DNA from: Candidatus Methanoflorens stordalenmirensis
Lineage (GTDB): Archaea; Halobacteriota; Bog-38; Methanoflorentales; Methanoflorentaceae
Length of the DNA: 32,417 bases
Assembly: GCA_003139855.1 (NCBI GenBank)
Contig: PLGY01000054.1
Span: 6,219 to 38,635, forward strand
Reading direction: 5' to 3'
This document shows positions 1 to 8,973 of this stretch, piece by piece. The notes under the pieces are model-generated. The model did not search any database and was not told where the DNA came from. It was given only the letters and a program-made list of their open reading frames with translations. How positions within the stretch are numbered: the stretch's first letter is position 1; each line of letters starts with the position of its first letter. The position numbers and the translations under genes are program-made.

Positions 1-2
1 GG

Positions 3-524
3 AGCGTCGGAATTCCAGCGCGCTATGTGAGCGGCTATCTCGTGGGCGGGGATATCACCGTAAGTAATTACCTGTCGACGTACGGCTATAGTTGGAACGC
101 CGGGCCGCATGCTTGGATCGAGGTGTACTATCCTGACATAGGATGGGTGCCCTACGAACCACAGCAAACGCTGGGCTTTGTCGACGATCATCACGTGCGA
201 GTGTCCGTAGGCACGGACTCAAGCGACGTTACAGATACGCTGATTCAAACGTATGCCACAAGTGACACCGGGCGCATAGTAATCAACGAATCCTCAGACG
301 CAACCCTCACGCACGATACTTCGACATTGCACGTGGTCAGCACGTCAGCTGCCTCGAGCCAGGGAGTTATGACTCAGGAGATGGCACACGGCGGCGTGAT
401 TAATGATCAAATGAATACATTTGATAGCGAGAAGCTCGTGAGTCAGCTGGCGGTGCCGATTATAGTCGCTGTCGGAGTGGTGGCGAGTTTCGGATTCTTG
501 CTCGCCAGCAGACGACGCCGTTAG
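3..524 (+). CDS. Transglutaminase-like domain protein, C-terminal part (truncated by window start), with C-terminal membrane anchor
   Basis: Reading frame is open from base 3 (SVGIPARYVSGYLVGG...HAWIEVYYPDIGWVPYEPQ). The GIPARYVSGY and HAWIEVY...W motifs are typical of transglutaminase-like proteins. C-terminal hydrophobic helix followed by RRRR. Confidence 0.85.
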   Translation, partial: SVGIPARYVSGYLVGGDITVSNYLSTYGYSWNAGPHAWIEVYYPDIGWVPYEPQQTLGFVDDHHVRVSVGTDSSDVTDTLIQTYATSDTGRIVINESSDATLTHDTSTLHVVSTSAASSQGVMTQEMAHGGVINDQMNTFDSEKLVSQLAVPIIVAVGVVASFGFLLASRRRR

Positions 525-543
525 AAATGACGCCTGTTTCGAG

Positions 544-1101
544 CTATGCTCGCGCTGATTCGAGAGCCCATGCGATGAATCGCCGTGCTGGAAACTCGTG
601 AATCGTCGACAGTATGAAGCGCCCTTTATCTGACAACGTCACGGTCAAAACCGCACCGTCTTCTGTCTCAAGAATCACATCGTGTTCTATCGCGCCGGTC
701 AGGTACCCATCTGTGTGGGCCTCAAGGACATCAACGATCTGTGTTGCCGCATGTTCCCTCTTCATAGCCATTTTCACGAGCTCATCCCGCGGTAACAGCC
801 TGAACCGGCATGGAAGACCAAGCCACCCGAAGTCATAATCGTCAACGTACGGGCTGAACGCGACCAGTGATCCCCCTTTTCGCACGAACTCGCGAAGCGG
901 CGTTCCAAGGCTTTTCACTGATTTTGCAACGGTGCTGTAAGCCGGATTCCCAAAACCCACAGGGAGGATTGCCACCTCGAACTTAGGCGAGTACGCGCTG
1001 CCGATCTGCAATGGAGAGACGCGCTCGCAAGCGAAACCGTACTCCACAAACAGCTTCTCAAAAAGAAGCGGCCGATCCCAAATGAGCGCAATTTCAGTCA
1101 T
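544..1101 (-). CDS. Conserved hypothetical protein, possibly glutamine-amidotransferase-like fold
   Basis: 185 aa uninterrupted ORF. Rossmann-like pattern (MTEIALIWDRPLLFEKLF...FEVAILPVGF...LREFVRKGGSLVAFSP). No signature motif recognised with certainty. Confidence 0.6.
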   Translation of the reverse strand: MTEIALIWDRPLLFEKLFVEYGFACERVSPLQIGSAYSPKFEVAILPVGFGNPAYSTVAKSVKSLGTPLREFVRKGGSLVAFSPYVDDYDFGWLGLPCRFRLLPRDELVKMAMKREHAATQIVDVLEAHTDGYLTGAIEHDVILETEDGAVLTVTLSDKGRFILSTIHEFPARRFIAWALESARA

Positions 1102-1331
1102 TACCTCAACGTGACTGGGCGGTTACTTAAGCGTTATTGCAACAGCGAAGCCCCCCACACATCGTAGAACTGACGCAGCGATAATAACACTTGACCTTCG
1201 TCCAAGCCTGACGCACCGAACACCGCTTTGCCGAAGCACCCTAAAAGATCAGCCAGCACGTCGCGAACAGCTCGCTCGCGACAGGCTTAGCACGGGTTCG
1301 ATTGGGGTAAACTCTGACAAACGCCTTTTTT

Positions 1332-4300
1332 TCACATCGGTGATTGCGCGTGCTTCCAGCTCTCGACCAATTCAGCTAGTTCTTCTGGGTCAGTGATTTC
1401 CTCGATCCAAATCTCATTGAACCTAGTGCGCAGCGCGGGAGAGAGCACGTTTCGCGACGGGTGAATTTTAGGAGGATTGATGGAAAAAAACAACCTGAAA
1501 TTGGGATGTAGTTCAAAGAGGGTTCCCTGTTCATCGGCAACGTAGCCGAAGTCTAATAACGTGTTGAGATACTCAGAGAGAGGATTGAGGTTTGCCTCGT
1601 CAATCAAAAGCCACGCGCCCTTCTTGATAGCCTTAAACAGCAGTCCTCGCTTGTAGTGCCATTTGCCGCTGCGGCTTTGCGTATAGCCACCCAAGAGTTC
1701 CTCAAGACCTGAATCTGATGATAGGTTAACGTAGTAAAGGTCCGTTTTCTTCTCCCGTGCAAGGTAGCGTATCAACGTCGTTTTGCCTGAAGCAGGGTAG
1801 CCAACTAAAAGAATCGGCTCATTGAAAAAGAGCGCTTTGACAACGCTCGCGAGTGTATATCTCTGCGTTTTAGTCGGGACAATGTTAGCCTCTTGACCAG
1901 GAATAAGGTGGCGACCGCGAGTAACCGACAAGTCCGTTAAGAACTGCTCCAACTGCCCAGCACTGATAGCAAGAACGTCCTCAATGGTCGTGCTCTCAGT
2001 TTTAATGCCAAAGAGCGTGTCGACAAGCTTTATAAGAGCTTCCCGTTCGTCGCCGTTTCGGACGCGTGCCACGTAAATATCTGACAGCTCTCTAGCGAGG
2101 AGCTCCAAAAGCGCTGGTTCGGGTGCATTCGCCTTTATAGCGGGCGTTAATCGCCTCCCGAGCCGTATCAAGTCGCGCAAGCTGAATATGTACGCCTCCT
2201 TTTCCTCCTTGCCGATGACTTTCGAGTCCGCTTGTTCCTGCAGGGTAATGTGGAAAAACGCCACCGAGTACGCTAAATGAGCGGGAATGTCGAACAGCCC
2301 GCTCAAAATCTCAATTAGGTCTTCTTCGCTCAGCTCGGGTTGATAGTGCACTTTGAATCTCGACACAAACACCTGCGAAAGCCGTTCTCTTTGCGCGTAA
2401 CTCACTGGGTTCGCCGTGGCAAACAGCCGGAATTCGTTTGACGGCTCGACAACACGTTGATCGCCATTTTCTGAATAAACAAACTTGCCGGTGATCAGGT
2501 AATCATTCAGTATCTCAAGGACTTCAGAGGTCGCGAGGTTGAGCTCTTCGAGAACGAGGCACATGCCGCGCTTGGCTGCCTTGAGTATGATCCCATCCTG
2601 CCAGGCAAAGATGCCTCGTTTGTTTGGCTTTATCCCGCCTATGAGTTCTGACTTGGAAATGTACGGGTTGAGCGTATACGAGATGTGTTGGTTGCCCAGC
2701 GCCTCAGTTAGCCACTTGACCAAGAAGCTCTTCCCCGTCGACGTCGGCCCCATCAGCAGGAGTGGATGGTGTAGAAGATACGCTGAGGCGATAGCGTAGA
2801 GCATCTCGTACGAGGATTTAGTTACGATGCACGGCTGTGTATTGGTTCGCAGTCTCTTTTTCTTCAGGGTGAGACGACCTACCTGGAGGGCGTCTTTTCC
2901 CAATAGAACAAAAGGCGAATAAGCACCAGAAAGGGGGGCAGACAACGGCTCATTCAGCTCTTTGTCCAGCTCTCGGAGGGTCTCCGCAAACCCAGCTCCC
3001 TCCTGACCAGATAACACTGCGCGCAACACGCTTGCGAAGAGGTCTTGCGCGGCAGCACGAACTTCGGCCGCCTCGTCGTCTAGCGCGCGCTCCAACTCGT
3101 GCAGCGATGCAGCCTCTTCATCACGGACGTGCTGCGGGTAGACTCGTTGGAGGGCTTCTATCGTGGCCCGGCGCACCTCCGGGTCGTGATCAGTGAGCAG
3201 CTGTTCGAGAGGCGCCAGGTTGACGGCGTTCCCGCGTTCGATGAGTGATGCATAAATCCTGCCCAGAGCTTCGGCCGCTGCCACACGAACTCCTGCGTGT
3301 TTGCTCTGTGCGGATTTCTCTAATTTTGTAACCTCGATGGCCGTGTCCCTTTGAAGCAGCGCGGGATAAATCGCGCCAAGCGCTGTCACGGTAGCCCGAC
3401 GCACCTCCGGGTCGTGATCAGTGAGCAGCCGCTCGAGAGGCGCCACGTTGACGGCGTTCCCGTGTTCGATGAGGGCCAGGTACACACGGCTGAGCGCGTG
3501 GACGGCAGTCCGGCGCATCTGGTCATCTGATTGTAACAGAAGGCGCTCGAGAAGCGCGCTGTCAACCGCGTTCCCGTGTTCGATGAGGGCGGGGTAGACG
3601 GTGCCGAGTGCATTCGCGGCTGTTTTTCGTACAACCCAAGATCGATCGCTGAGAGCCGCTTCTAGCGCCTTGAGGTCGACATCCGTGTCACGTTGGATGA
3701 GGGCGGGGTAGACGGTGCCGAGCGCTTCGGCGGTCGCTTGCCGTACGGCCCAATAGTCATCAGAAAGCCCGGTCTTCAAGCGTGACACGTCGACTGCTAC
3801 GCCCACCTCAATAAGCGCCGGGTAAATGATGCCAAGGGCCTCTATCGTCGTTTGCCGTATATAATCGATCAGTCCGTCCAGGCCCCGTTCAATTTGAGCT
3901 ACGCTTATCTGCCTGTCGTGCTTTATAAAAGCCGGATAAACAGCGCTCAAAACCTGCGCTGCGGTCTTGCGCACTCCGAGGAACTCGCTGTCAAGCGCGT
4001 GCTCGAGCTTTGACAACGAGGGCACTACTCCTCGTTCGAGCAGCGAAACATAAACGCGACCGAGCGCATCGATGAGCGCCATTTGGAATTTCTCGTCACG
4101 ATCTCCAAGATCGGCCTCCAGCGCGTCGATGTCAACGCTCTCGCCTCGTTTCACGAATTCTGAATACGCGATGCCTAACGCCCGTACAGTGGCTTGACGC
4201 ACCTCGGTGTCGTGATCAGTGAGCAGACGCTCTAAAAAGACTATTTCAACCGCGTTCCCGTGTTCGATGAGGGCGGGGTAGACGGTGCCGAGTGCATTCG

Positions 4301-5132
4301 CGGCTGTTTTTCGTACAACCCAAGATCGATCGCTGAGAGCCGCTTCTAGCGCCTTGAGGTCGACATCCGTGTCACGTTGGATGAGGGCGGGGTAGACGGT
4401 GCCGAGCGCTTCGGCGGTCGCTTGCCGTACGGCCCACGATTCATCGCGAAGCAGCAGCTCGAGAAGACTTGTGTCGACCACTTTTCCCCCTCCGATGCGT
4501 TCGCTATACAAAGAGGCCAGAACTGCGACGGCTGCTTGGCGTGCAGTCCACGCTGTATCCGTTAACTCGTCTTCTAATTCCTCGATGATAAGATCGCGCA
4601 AAAAATCGGCGACAAGAACGTCATATGCGATCTTGCGTCCCACGATCTGGGTGCGTTTGTCTGGCGGACTCACTAGTGCGCTAAAGACGCGTAGGAACGG
4701 CTTGATGCGGGGACTCGCAGTAAAGGTGATGAGAAGCTCAACAAAAGAGCTCACGCCTTCTGAAAGAGAGGTGACGAGCGCAGGCAGTTGAGGAGATACC
4801 GAAGTGAAATCGAGCGGTTCAAAATCTTTTAGGACTGCTTTGATGTTTTGTTGCTCTTCGACTATTGAACGGATGATCGGTTCATTCTCTGGCTGTATCC
4901 GGGTAAAACCGTAGTGACACGCTTCAACAAACGCGTCTTTCTCGCTTAAGCCAGCCTCCAAGAACAGCGTCACTGCTTCAGTTGCCCGTTTCAAATCCCG
5001 AATTGTGAATAAGTCGGGAAAGTCGTGTTTAAGTTTGAGGTAAACGCCGGCGATTAGCGCTCCGAGCGCAGCCGTGAACCTATCGTCAGTGGCTTCAGAA
5101 GGCCCGTCGCTTCGAGTGTCGCGTCTTGACAA
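1332..5132 (-). CDS. HEAT-repeat array fused to two tandem midasin/MoxR-like AAA+ ATPase domains
   Basis: 1266 aa. About 14 repeats of ~38 aa (e.g. WAVRQATAEALGTVYPALIQRDTDVDLKALEAALSDRS). Walker A1 GPTSTGKS (2727-2750) with Walker B CLVLEELNLA. Walker A2 GYPASGKT (1779-1802) with Walker B WLLIDEANLNPL. FRLFATANP and FRLFFSINP sensor motifs as in AAA_5/midasin domains. Confidence 0.9.
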   Translation of the reverse strand: MSRRDTRSDGPSEATDDRFTAALGALIAGVYLKLKHDFPDLFTIRDLKRATEAVTLFLEAGLSEKDAFVEACHYGFTRIQPENEPIIRSIVEEQQNIKAVLKDFEPLDFTSVSPQLPALVTSLSEGVSSFVELLITFTASPRIKPFLRVFSALVSPPDKRTQIVGRKIAYDVLVADFLRDLIIEELEDELTDTAWTARQAAVAVLASLYSERIGGGKVVDTSLLELLLRDESWAVRQATAEALGTVYPALIQRDTDVDLKALEAALSDRSWVVRKTAANALGTVYPALIEHGNAVEIVFLERLLTDHDTEVRQATVRALGIAYSEFVKRGESVDIDALEADLGDRDEKFQMALIDALGRVYVSLLERGVVPSLSKLEHALDSEFLGVRKTAAQVLSAVYPAFIKHDRQISVAQIERGLDGLIDYIRQTTIEALGIIYPALIEVGVAVDVSRLKTGLSDDYWAVRQATAEALGTVYPALIQRDTDVDLKALEAALSDRSWVVRKTAANALGTVYPALIEHGNAVDSALLERLLLQSDDQMRRTAVHALSRVYLALIEHGNAVNVAPLERLLTDHDPEVRRATVTALGAIYPALLQRDTAIEVTKLEKSAQSKHAGVRVAAAEALGRIYASLIERGNAVNLAPLEQLLTDHDPEVRRATIEALQRVYPQHVRDEEAASLHELERALDDEAAEVRAAAQDLFASVLRAVLSGQEGAGFAETLRELDKELNEPLSAPLSGAYSPFVLLGKDALQVGRLTLKKKRLRTNTQPCIVTKSSYEMLYAIASAYLLHHPLLLMGPTSTGKSFLVKWLTEALGNQHISYTLNPYISKSELIGGIKPNKRGIFAWQDGIILKAAKRGMCLVLEELNLATSEVLEILNDYLITGKFVYSENGDQRVVEPSNEFRLFATANPVSYAQRERLSQVFVSRFKVHYQPELSEEDLIEILSGLFDIPAHLAYSVAFFHITLQEQADSKVIGKEEKEAYIFSLRDLIRLGRRLTPAIKANAPEPALLELLARELSDIYVARVRNGDEREALIKLVDTLFGIKTESTTIEDVLAISAGQLEQFLTDLSVTRGRHLIPGQEANIVPTKTQRYTLASVVKALFFNEPILLVGYPASGKTTLIRYLAREKKTDLYYVNLSSDSGLEELLGGYTQSRSGKWHYKRGLLFKAIKKGAWLLIDEANLNPLSEYLNTLLDFGYVADEQGTLFELHPNFRLFFSINPPKIHPSRNVLSPALRTRFNEIWIEEITDPEELAELVESWKHAQSPM
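3030..4560 (-). repeat. Array of ~114-bp (38 codon) HEAT repeats within the AAA+ gene
   Basis: Repeating VRxATxxALGxVYPALIxRxxxVxLxxLExxLxD unit. Includes the perfect 191-bp direct repeat 3562-3752 / 4246-4436. Confidence 0.9.
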
Positions 5133-5136
5133 GTCA

Positions 5137-7638
5137 TCAGGATGAATGACTCATCACCTCTTGCTGGAGCACTTCGCCCAACGTCAGCGGCAACTCGTCA
5201 ACAGTAGCGACTTGTATCGGACGGCGATATCGCGCGCTTATCGTTTTTGCCTGTTCGCCGATACCGATGCCGATTACGCTTATGGCTTTTGTTTCTGCCG
5301 CGTCTTGCAGTTCCTCGAACGTCATGCCGGTCGTATTGACGTTGCCTTCGCCGTCGGATATGACGATTATGAGGCGATAAACATCTTCTGGCTCTCGATC
5401 GAATAGGTCGATCCCTAGCGCGAGCGCGTCTGCATCTGCCGTCGCCCCGAGCGGAATGAACTGAGAGACGTCCTCAAACACATCCTCACGAGTCCGCTGA
5501 GTCAGCGTCTCCCCAAACGGCTTGTGGATGATTGGCGCGTCCGAGAAGCCGATGATCGCGTAGTCGATTCCCAGATAATCGAACGCTTCCATAAAGAGCA
5601 AAAGTGCGTGCAGTGCAGCAGTTCGCTTTGGTTCCTGCATCGAGCCTGATTCGTCTAAGAGCAACATTATCCGGTGGTCCAAGCGGGTCGGCCGCCTGCG
5701 CTTGAGGAATACGTCGAAATCTTTCTTGGTCGTGGGCAAGCCTTGTTGCATCTTGCGCGTAACGTCCATCACCCGACGCAAATCCGGTTTTTGCCCAGAC
5801 GGATAGTAGCCTTCGTACTTTGGCTTACGATTCTTTGCAAGCACGTTTTCAAGCGTTCCGACGAGTATATGCAGCAATCCCGAAACAGCAGCGTACGCTC
5901 CTTGGTATTCGTTCATACGGCGGCCGCGTTCGAATTCGAGGTGCCGGCGCTGAGCGACAAGGTCTCGGCGGGTGAGTTCGGAGTGCGGCTTTTCTGCTGA
6001 AATTCGCACGTGTTCAAGGCTATCCCTGTTCTCCGCAATTTTTTGTTCAAGGGCATCAGCGTCGACCGATTCGGGCGCAGTTCGCTTAGCAGACAGCCGA
6101 TCGGCGAGTTCCTTGGCTTGCTCCTCGAGGATCTCCCCCTCTTGCTCCAAAAGTTGTGGGTTAATTTCAGAGGGGTTTTCACCTTCGCCGAGAGGGTGCT
6201 GCCCGCGCTCTGCGCCTAGCGTAAGGTTGTCAGCGGCTTGCTTGAGCAGCTGTTCGTACGGCTCTAGAATATGGTCCCGTATCTGTTCGGCCGCTTCCCG
6301 TGCGTACCGAAGCTTGTCGTACTCTGTCGCGCGGCTAGGGGGGTAGTGGTTGAAGATTGATGGAAAAAACTGAACTGTACTTTCGAGAGCAGCGCCTACT
6401 TGTGGGCTTATGACGTGCGAAGGAAGCCTACCAAACCGCCAGAAGTAAAGAACGCATAACAGGTACTCGAGATGCGGAAACAGCTGGTATGCCTGAATCG
6501 TTGAATCGGAGTATTTTTGCACCTCCTTCTGCAATTTGTGGCTGTAAGCCGTTGCGCTGAGGTCGTCTGACAACAGATCGTCATAAATGATATCGAGATA
6601 TGGGGTCGTTCCCTTAAAAGTGGATTTCATCCAGTTACTTGCGCGCGGATCTTCAAACGTGTTGAGCAATAAGCGCAACGATTCGCTCGAAAGAAGACGC
6701 TTGAAGACCGGATGTTTCACGTCGACACGCGTTACTTGGTAGTGGCCGATCTCGTGCAATAAGTAACCAATAATTTTGTCGGATGGTGCTGTGACGAGGT
6801 CGACGAGAGGAAAGGTTATGGTGTCACTCTCATAGTCAAAAGCCCACCATTCACCAGGAACGACGCTGATGTCAACATCCTCACCCAGTCCCGTTGAGAT
6901 AATGGTCACGAGCGTGCGCATCTTCTTGAGGAGGATTGCCTGGTCTATTCTACTTCTCGCGGCTAACTCGGCTATCCGTTGACGTTGTTCTTCCGAAAGC
7001 TCAGTGTATGGCTCACGCGAAGGCGTTCCTGATGTGGCGAGCGGGGCTGCTTGCACATCCAAATGCGGGAGCTTCTGAGCCAGATGCGCGAACAATGCGT
7101 CCAACCAGTCTTTGTTAGCGAACATCGCATAGCGCTCGGGCGCGCCCAACACGTCGACTTGGTCTTTGAGAAGCGGCAGTGAGAGTTCATCGAGCAGCTC
7201 GTCACAGTTTCTGTCGTTTCCGTTTCGCGCGAGGCGGTCAAACACATACGCAAACACTCCGAGTCGAAAGCCAACGGGCACGCCTTCGCGCAGCAATGCG
7301 TAGCTCAGATAAACGACACGGTCGTCTGCGCTCGCTAACGCCGTGCCTTTCGCATCAACGTTGAGCGAGCGCGAACTGGCCGAAATGACTACCCGCGCTG
7401 GGAGCGTTCGTGCTGACTGCTTGTGACTCAAGGAAACCCACGTCGCAAAATCACGTTCAAACTGACCGAGCATCTGCGTCACTCGTGCCTGAATAGCTGG
7501 TGGCAAGTTAGCAATCCGGTTCTGATCGAAGACGAAGCGCACGTGCGAATCAGCGATGCGTAGCGAGACAGTTAGCTCTGGAAGGCTTTTCTCTTCCTCT
7601 GTCGGCCTAGAAAATGCCGGATAATGAACCAGGGACAC
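5137..7638 (-). CDS. VWA (MIDAS) domain protein with upstream HExxH zincin-like motif; partner of the AAA+ gene
   Basis: 833 aa, GTG start. MIDAS motif IMLLLDESGSMQEP (DESGS at 5641-5655). HEIGH motif (6742-6756) in KIIGYLLHEIGHYQVTRVD. Stop lies 4 bp from the start of the AAA+ ORF on the same strand. Confidence 0.88.
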   Translation of the reverse strand: MSLVHYPAFSRPTEEEKSLPELTVSLRIADSHVRFVFDQNRIANLPPAIQARVTQMLGQFERDFATWVSLSHKQSARTLPARVVISASSRSLNVDAKGTALASADDRVVYLSYALLREGVPVGFRLGVFAYVFDRLARNGNDRNCDELLDELSLPLLKDQVDVLGAPERYAMFANKDWLDALFAHLAQKLPHLDVQAAPLATSGTPSREPYTELSEEQRQRIAELAARSRIDQAILLKKMRTLVTIISTGLGEDVDISVVPGEWWAFDYESDTITFPLVDLVTAPSDKIIGYLLHEIGHYQVTRVDVKHPVFKRLLSSESLRLLLNTFEDPRASNWMKSTFKGTTPYLDIIYDDLLSDDLSATAYSHKLQKEVQKYSDSTIQAYQLFPHLEYLLCVLYFWRFGRLPSHVISPQVGAALESTVQFFPSIFNHYPPSRATEYDKLRYAREAAEQIRDHILEPYEQLLKQAADNLTLGAERGQHPLGEGENPSEINPQLLEQEGEILEEQAKELADRLSAKRTAPESVDADALEQKIAENRDSLEHVRISAEKPHSELTRRDLVAQRRHLEFERGRRMNEYQGAYAAVSGLLHILVGTLENVLAKNRKPKYEGYYPSGQKPDLRRVMDVTRKMQQGLPTTKKDFDVFLKRRRPTRLDHRIMLLLDESGSMQEPKRTAALHALLLFMEAFDYLGIDYAIIGFSDAPIIHKPFGETLTQRTREDVFEDVSQFIPLGATADADALALGIDLFDREPEDVYRLIIVISDGEGNVNTTGMTFEELQDAAETKAISVIGIGIGEQAKTISARYRRPIQVATVDELPLTLGEVLQQEVMSHSS

Positions 7639-8007
7639 GTCGGGGGGTTCTCCTAGTGACGTTCTCTAATCAGAAAAACGTGCCGGTCGAGGGGGACCAA
7701 TCTCTCTGTGCAACACTTATTCAACGTCACCGTTCTTCGCATATGTATTTGCGAGAGAGAATATAATGGTGATGGCGTCGTAATGCTAATTAAACGCGCG
7801 GATTCCGTTGGCCTTGGACAGCCGCGCCAGACTACAGAATGGTTCTACGAAGAGAGGCCCAAGTGTGCGCGAACTACTATGTCAACTCATCCAATAGTAA
7901 AAAACAACTGTGCGCAGGCCGAGCTATCTAAAATGAGACTGCTTCACGATCGTAGCAATCTGCTACCGCGCCGTGCACTTGAGTGCTTAGGGGAGTCTGT
8001 GCGAGTT

Positions 8008-8532
8008 CTAAATCCGCTCACCCGTGATGTCCACTTTGACGCCTGTAACCTTTTCGACAGGCTCTTTTCGGGGCATCGTGACCTCTAAGACCCCGTTGTT
8101 GAATCGCGCTTTAGCTTTGTCTGGAATTACTGGAGCTGGCAAACGCATTGTTCGCTTGTACGCCATGTAGCCCCTCTCTCGACGAGCGTAAGGTTGCTGT
8201 TCACGTGCTATTTCAGCTTTTGATTCGGCACTGATCTCTATAGTGTCTGGCGTGAGGTTGAGGTCTATGTCCTCTTTCTTAACCCCTGGCAGATCAGCGA
8301 CCAAGTGAATTTCTGTTCCGACGTCGATAATATCTACGTCAGGGGCCCTAACCGGCCCTCGAGGCCTTGGTATGATTTCAGGGACGTACGCTTTGTACAA
8401 GTGCTCAGCACGCGAGCGCTGCGGCTCCGGAACAAGCATCTTGTAGAGGTCTTCGGCACTCGCAAACATAGCGTCGAATGCGCGTCTCACATCAGCAAGG
8501 GTACCCAAGATCCAATCTTCTCTCGTCGTCAT
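8008..8532 (-). CDS. Hsp20/alpha-crystallin family small heat-shock protein
   Basis: Alpha-crystallin domain: DVDIIDVGTEIHLVADLPGVKKEDIDLNLTPDTIEISAE...GVLEVTMPRKEP. The tracked ORF extends to 8562; internal ATG (MTTREDW) at 8532 is an alternative start. Confidence 0.92.
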   Translation of the reverse strand: MTTREDWILGTLADVRRAFDAMFASAEDLYKMLVPEPQRSRAEHLYKAYVPEIIPRPRGPVRAPDVDIIDVGTEIHLVADLPGVKKEDIDLNLTPDTIEISAESKAEIAREQQPYARRERGYMAYKRTMRLPAPVIPDKAKARFNNGVLEVTMPRKEPVEKVTGVKVDITGERI

Positions 8533-8624
8533 TTTTCTGCCTTTCATTCGTTTCTCGACCATATGATCACCTGTTAGTCGTTCGGCTGAAAATAATCACT
8601 CTCCATAGAATTCTGCTTTGTTCC

Positions 8625-8634
8625 TATTTATATC
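8625..8634 (-). promoter_or_regulatory. Putative archaeal TATA box for the Hsp20 gene
   Basis: Minus-strand GATATAAATA upstream of the Hsp20 start. Confidence 0.5.
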
Positions 8635-8973
8635 CTCACCTCTGCGTTGAAACGGTGCGCGAGCGCTCTTAGCAGCTTCACTGCACCCAGACAGCTTGGG
8701 CTGGATCGCTTAGGTGGCGTCCGCAGGACTGCAGGAACGTCATACGGCACCGATTATGTGCACCGCACTCGCTGCCGGGCATATCACAGCCTGCCAGAAA
8801 ACTCAATCTTAAACTCTTTTATTGATTGCAGAGTGACAAAGAGCTAAGTAATTGCGTGACCAAAAAGATAGCTAGTGCTGTTGAAATAGCAGGGAAAAAC
8901 TAGGTCGGGCGCCTAGATAGCTAGCTATTTGAGTTTTCGCCGAACAGCTCTGAGCTAGCGTGGTAGGATCAAC

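Noticed and set aside
1285-1310. GGGTTCGATTGGGGT resembling a tRNA T-loop
   Set aside because: The flanking 5-bp arms do not pair and no acceptor, D or anticodon stems could be built around it.
3386-3634. 82-aa minus-strand ORF (and + ORFs 4377-4565, 4399-4791) inside the HEAT-AAA gene
   Set aside because: Alternative frames of the repetitive HEAT array; repeat periodicity keeps other frames open. No independent motif.
7708-8088. 126-aa plus-strand ORF
   Set aside because: Overlaps the 3' end of Hsp20 on the opposite strand; no recognisable domain and non-coding-like composition.
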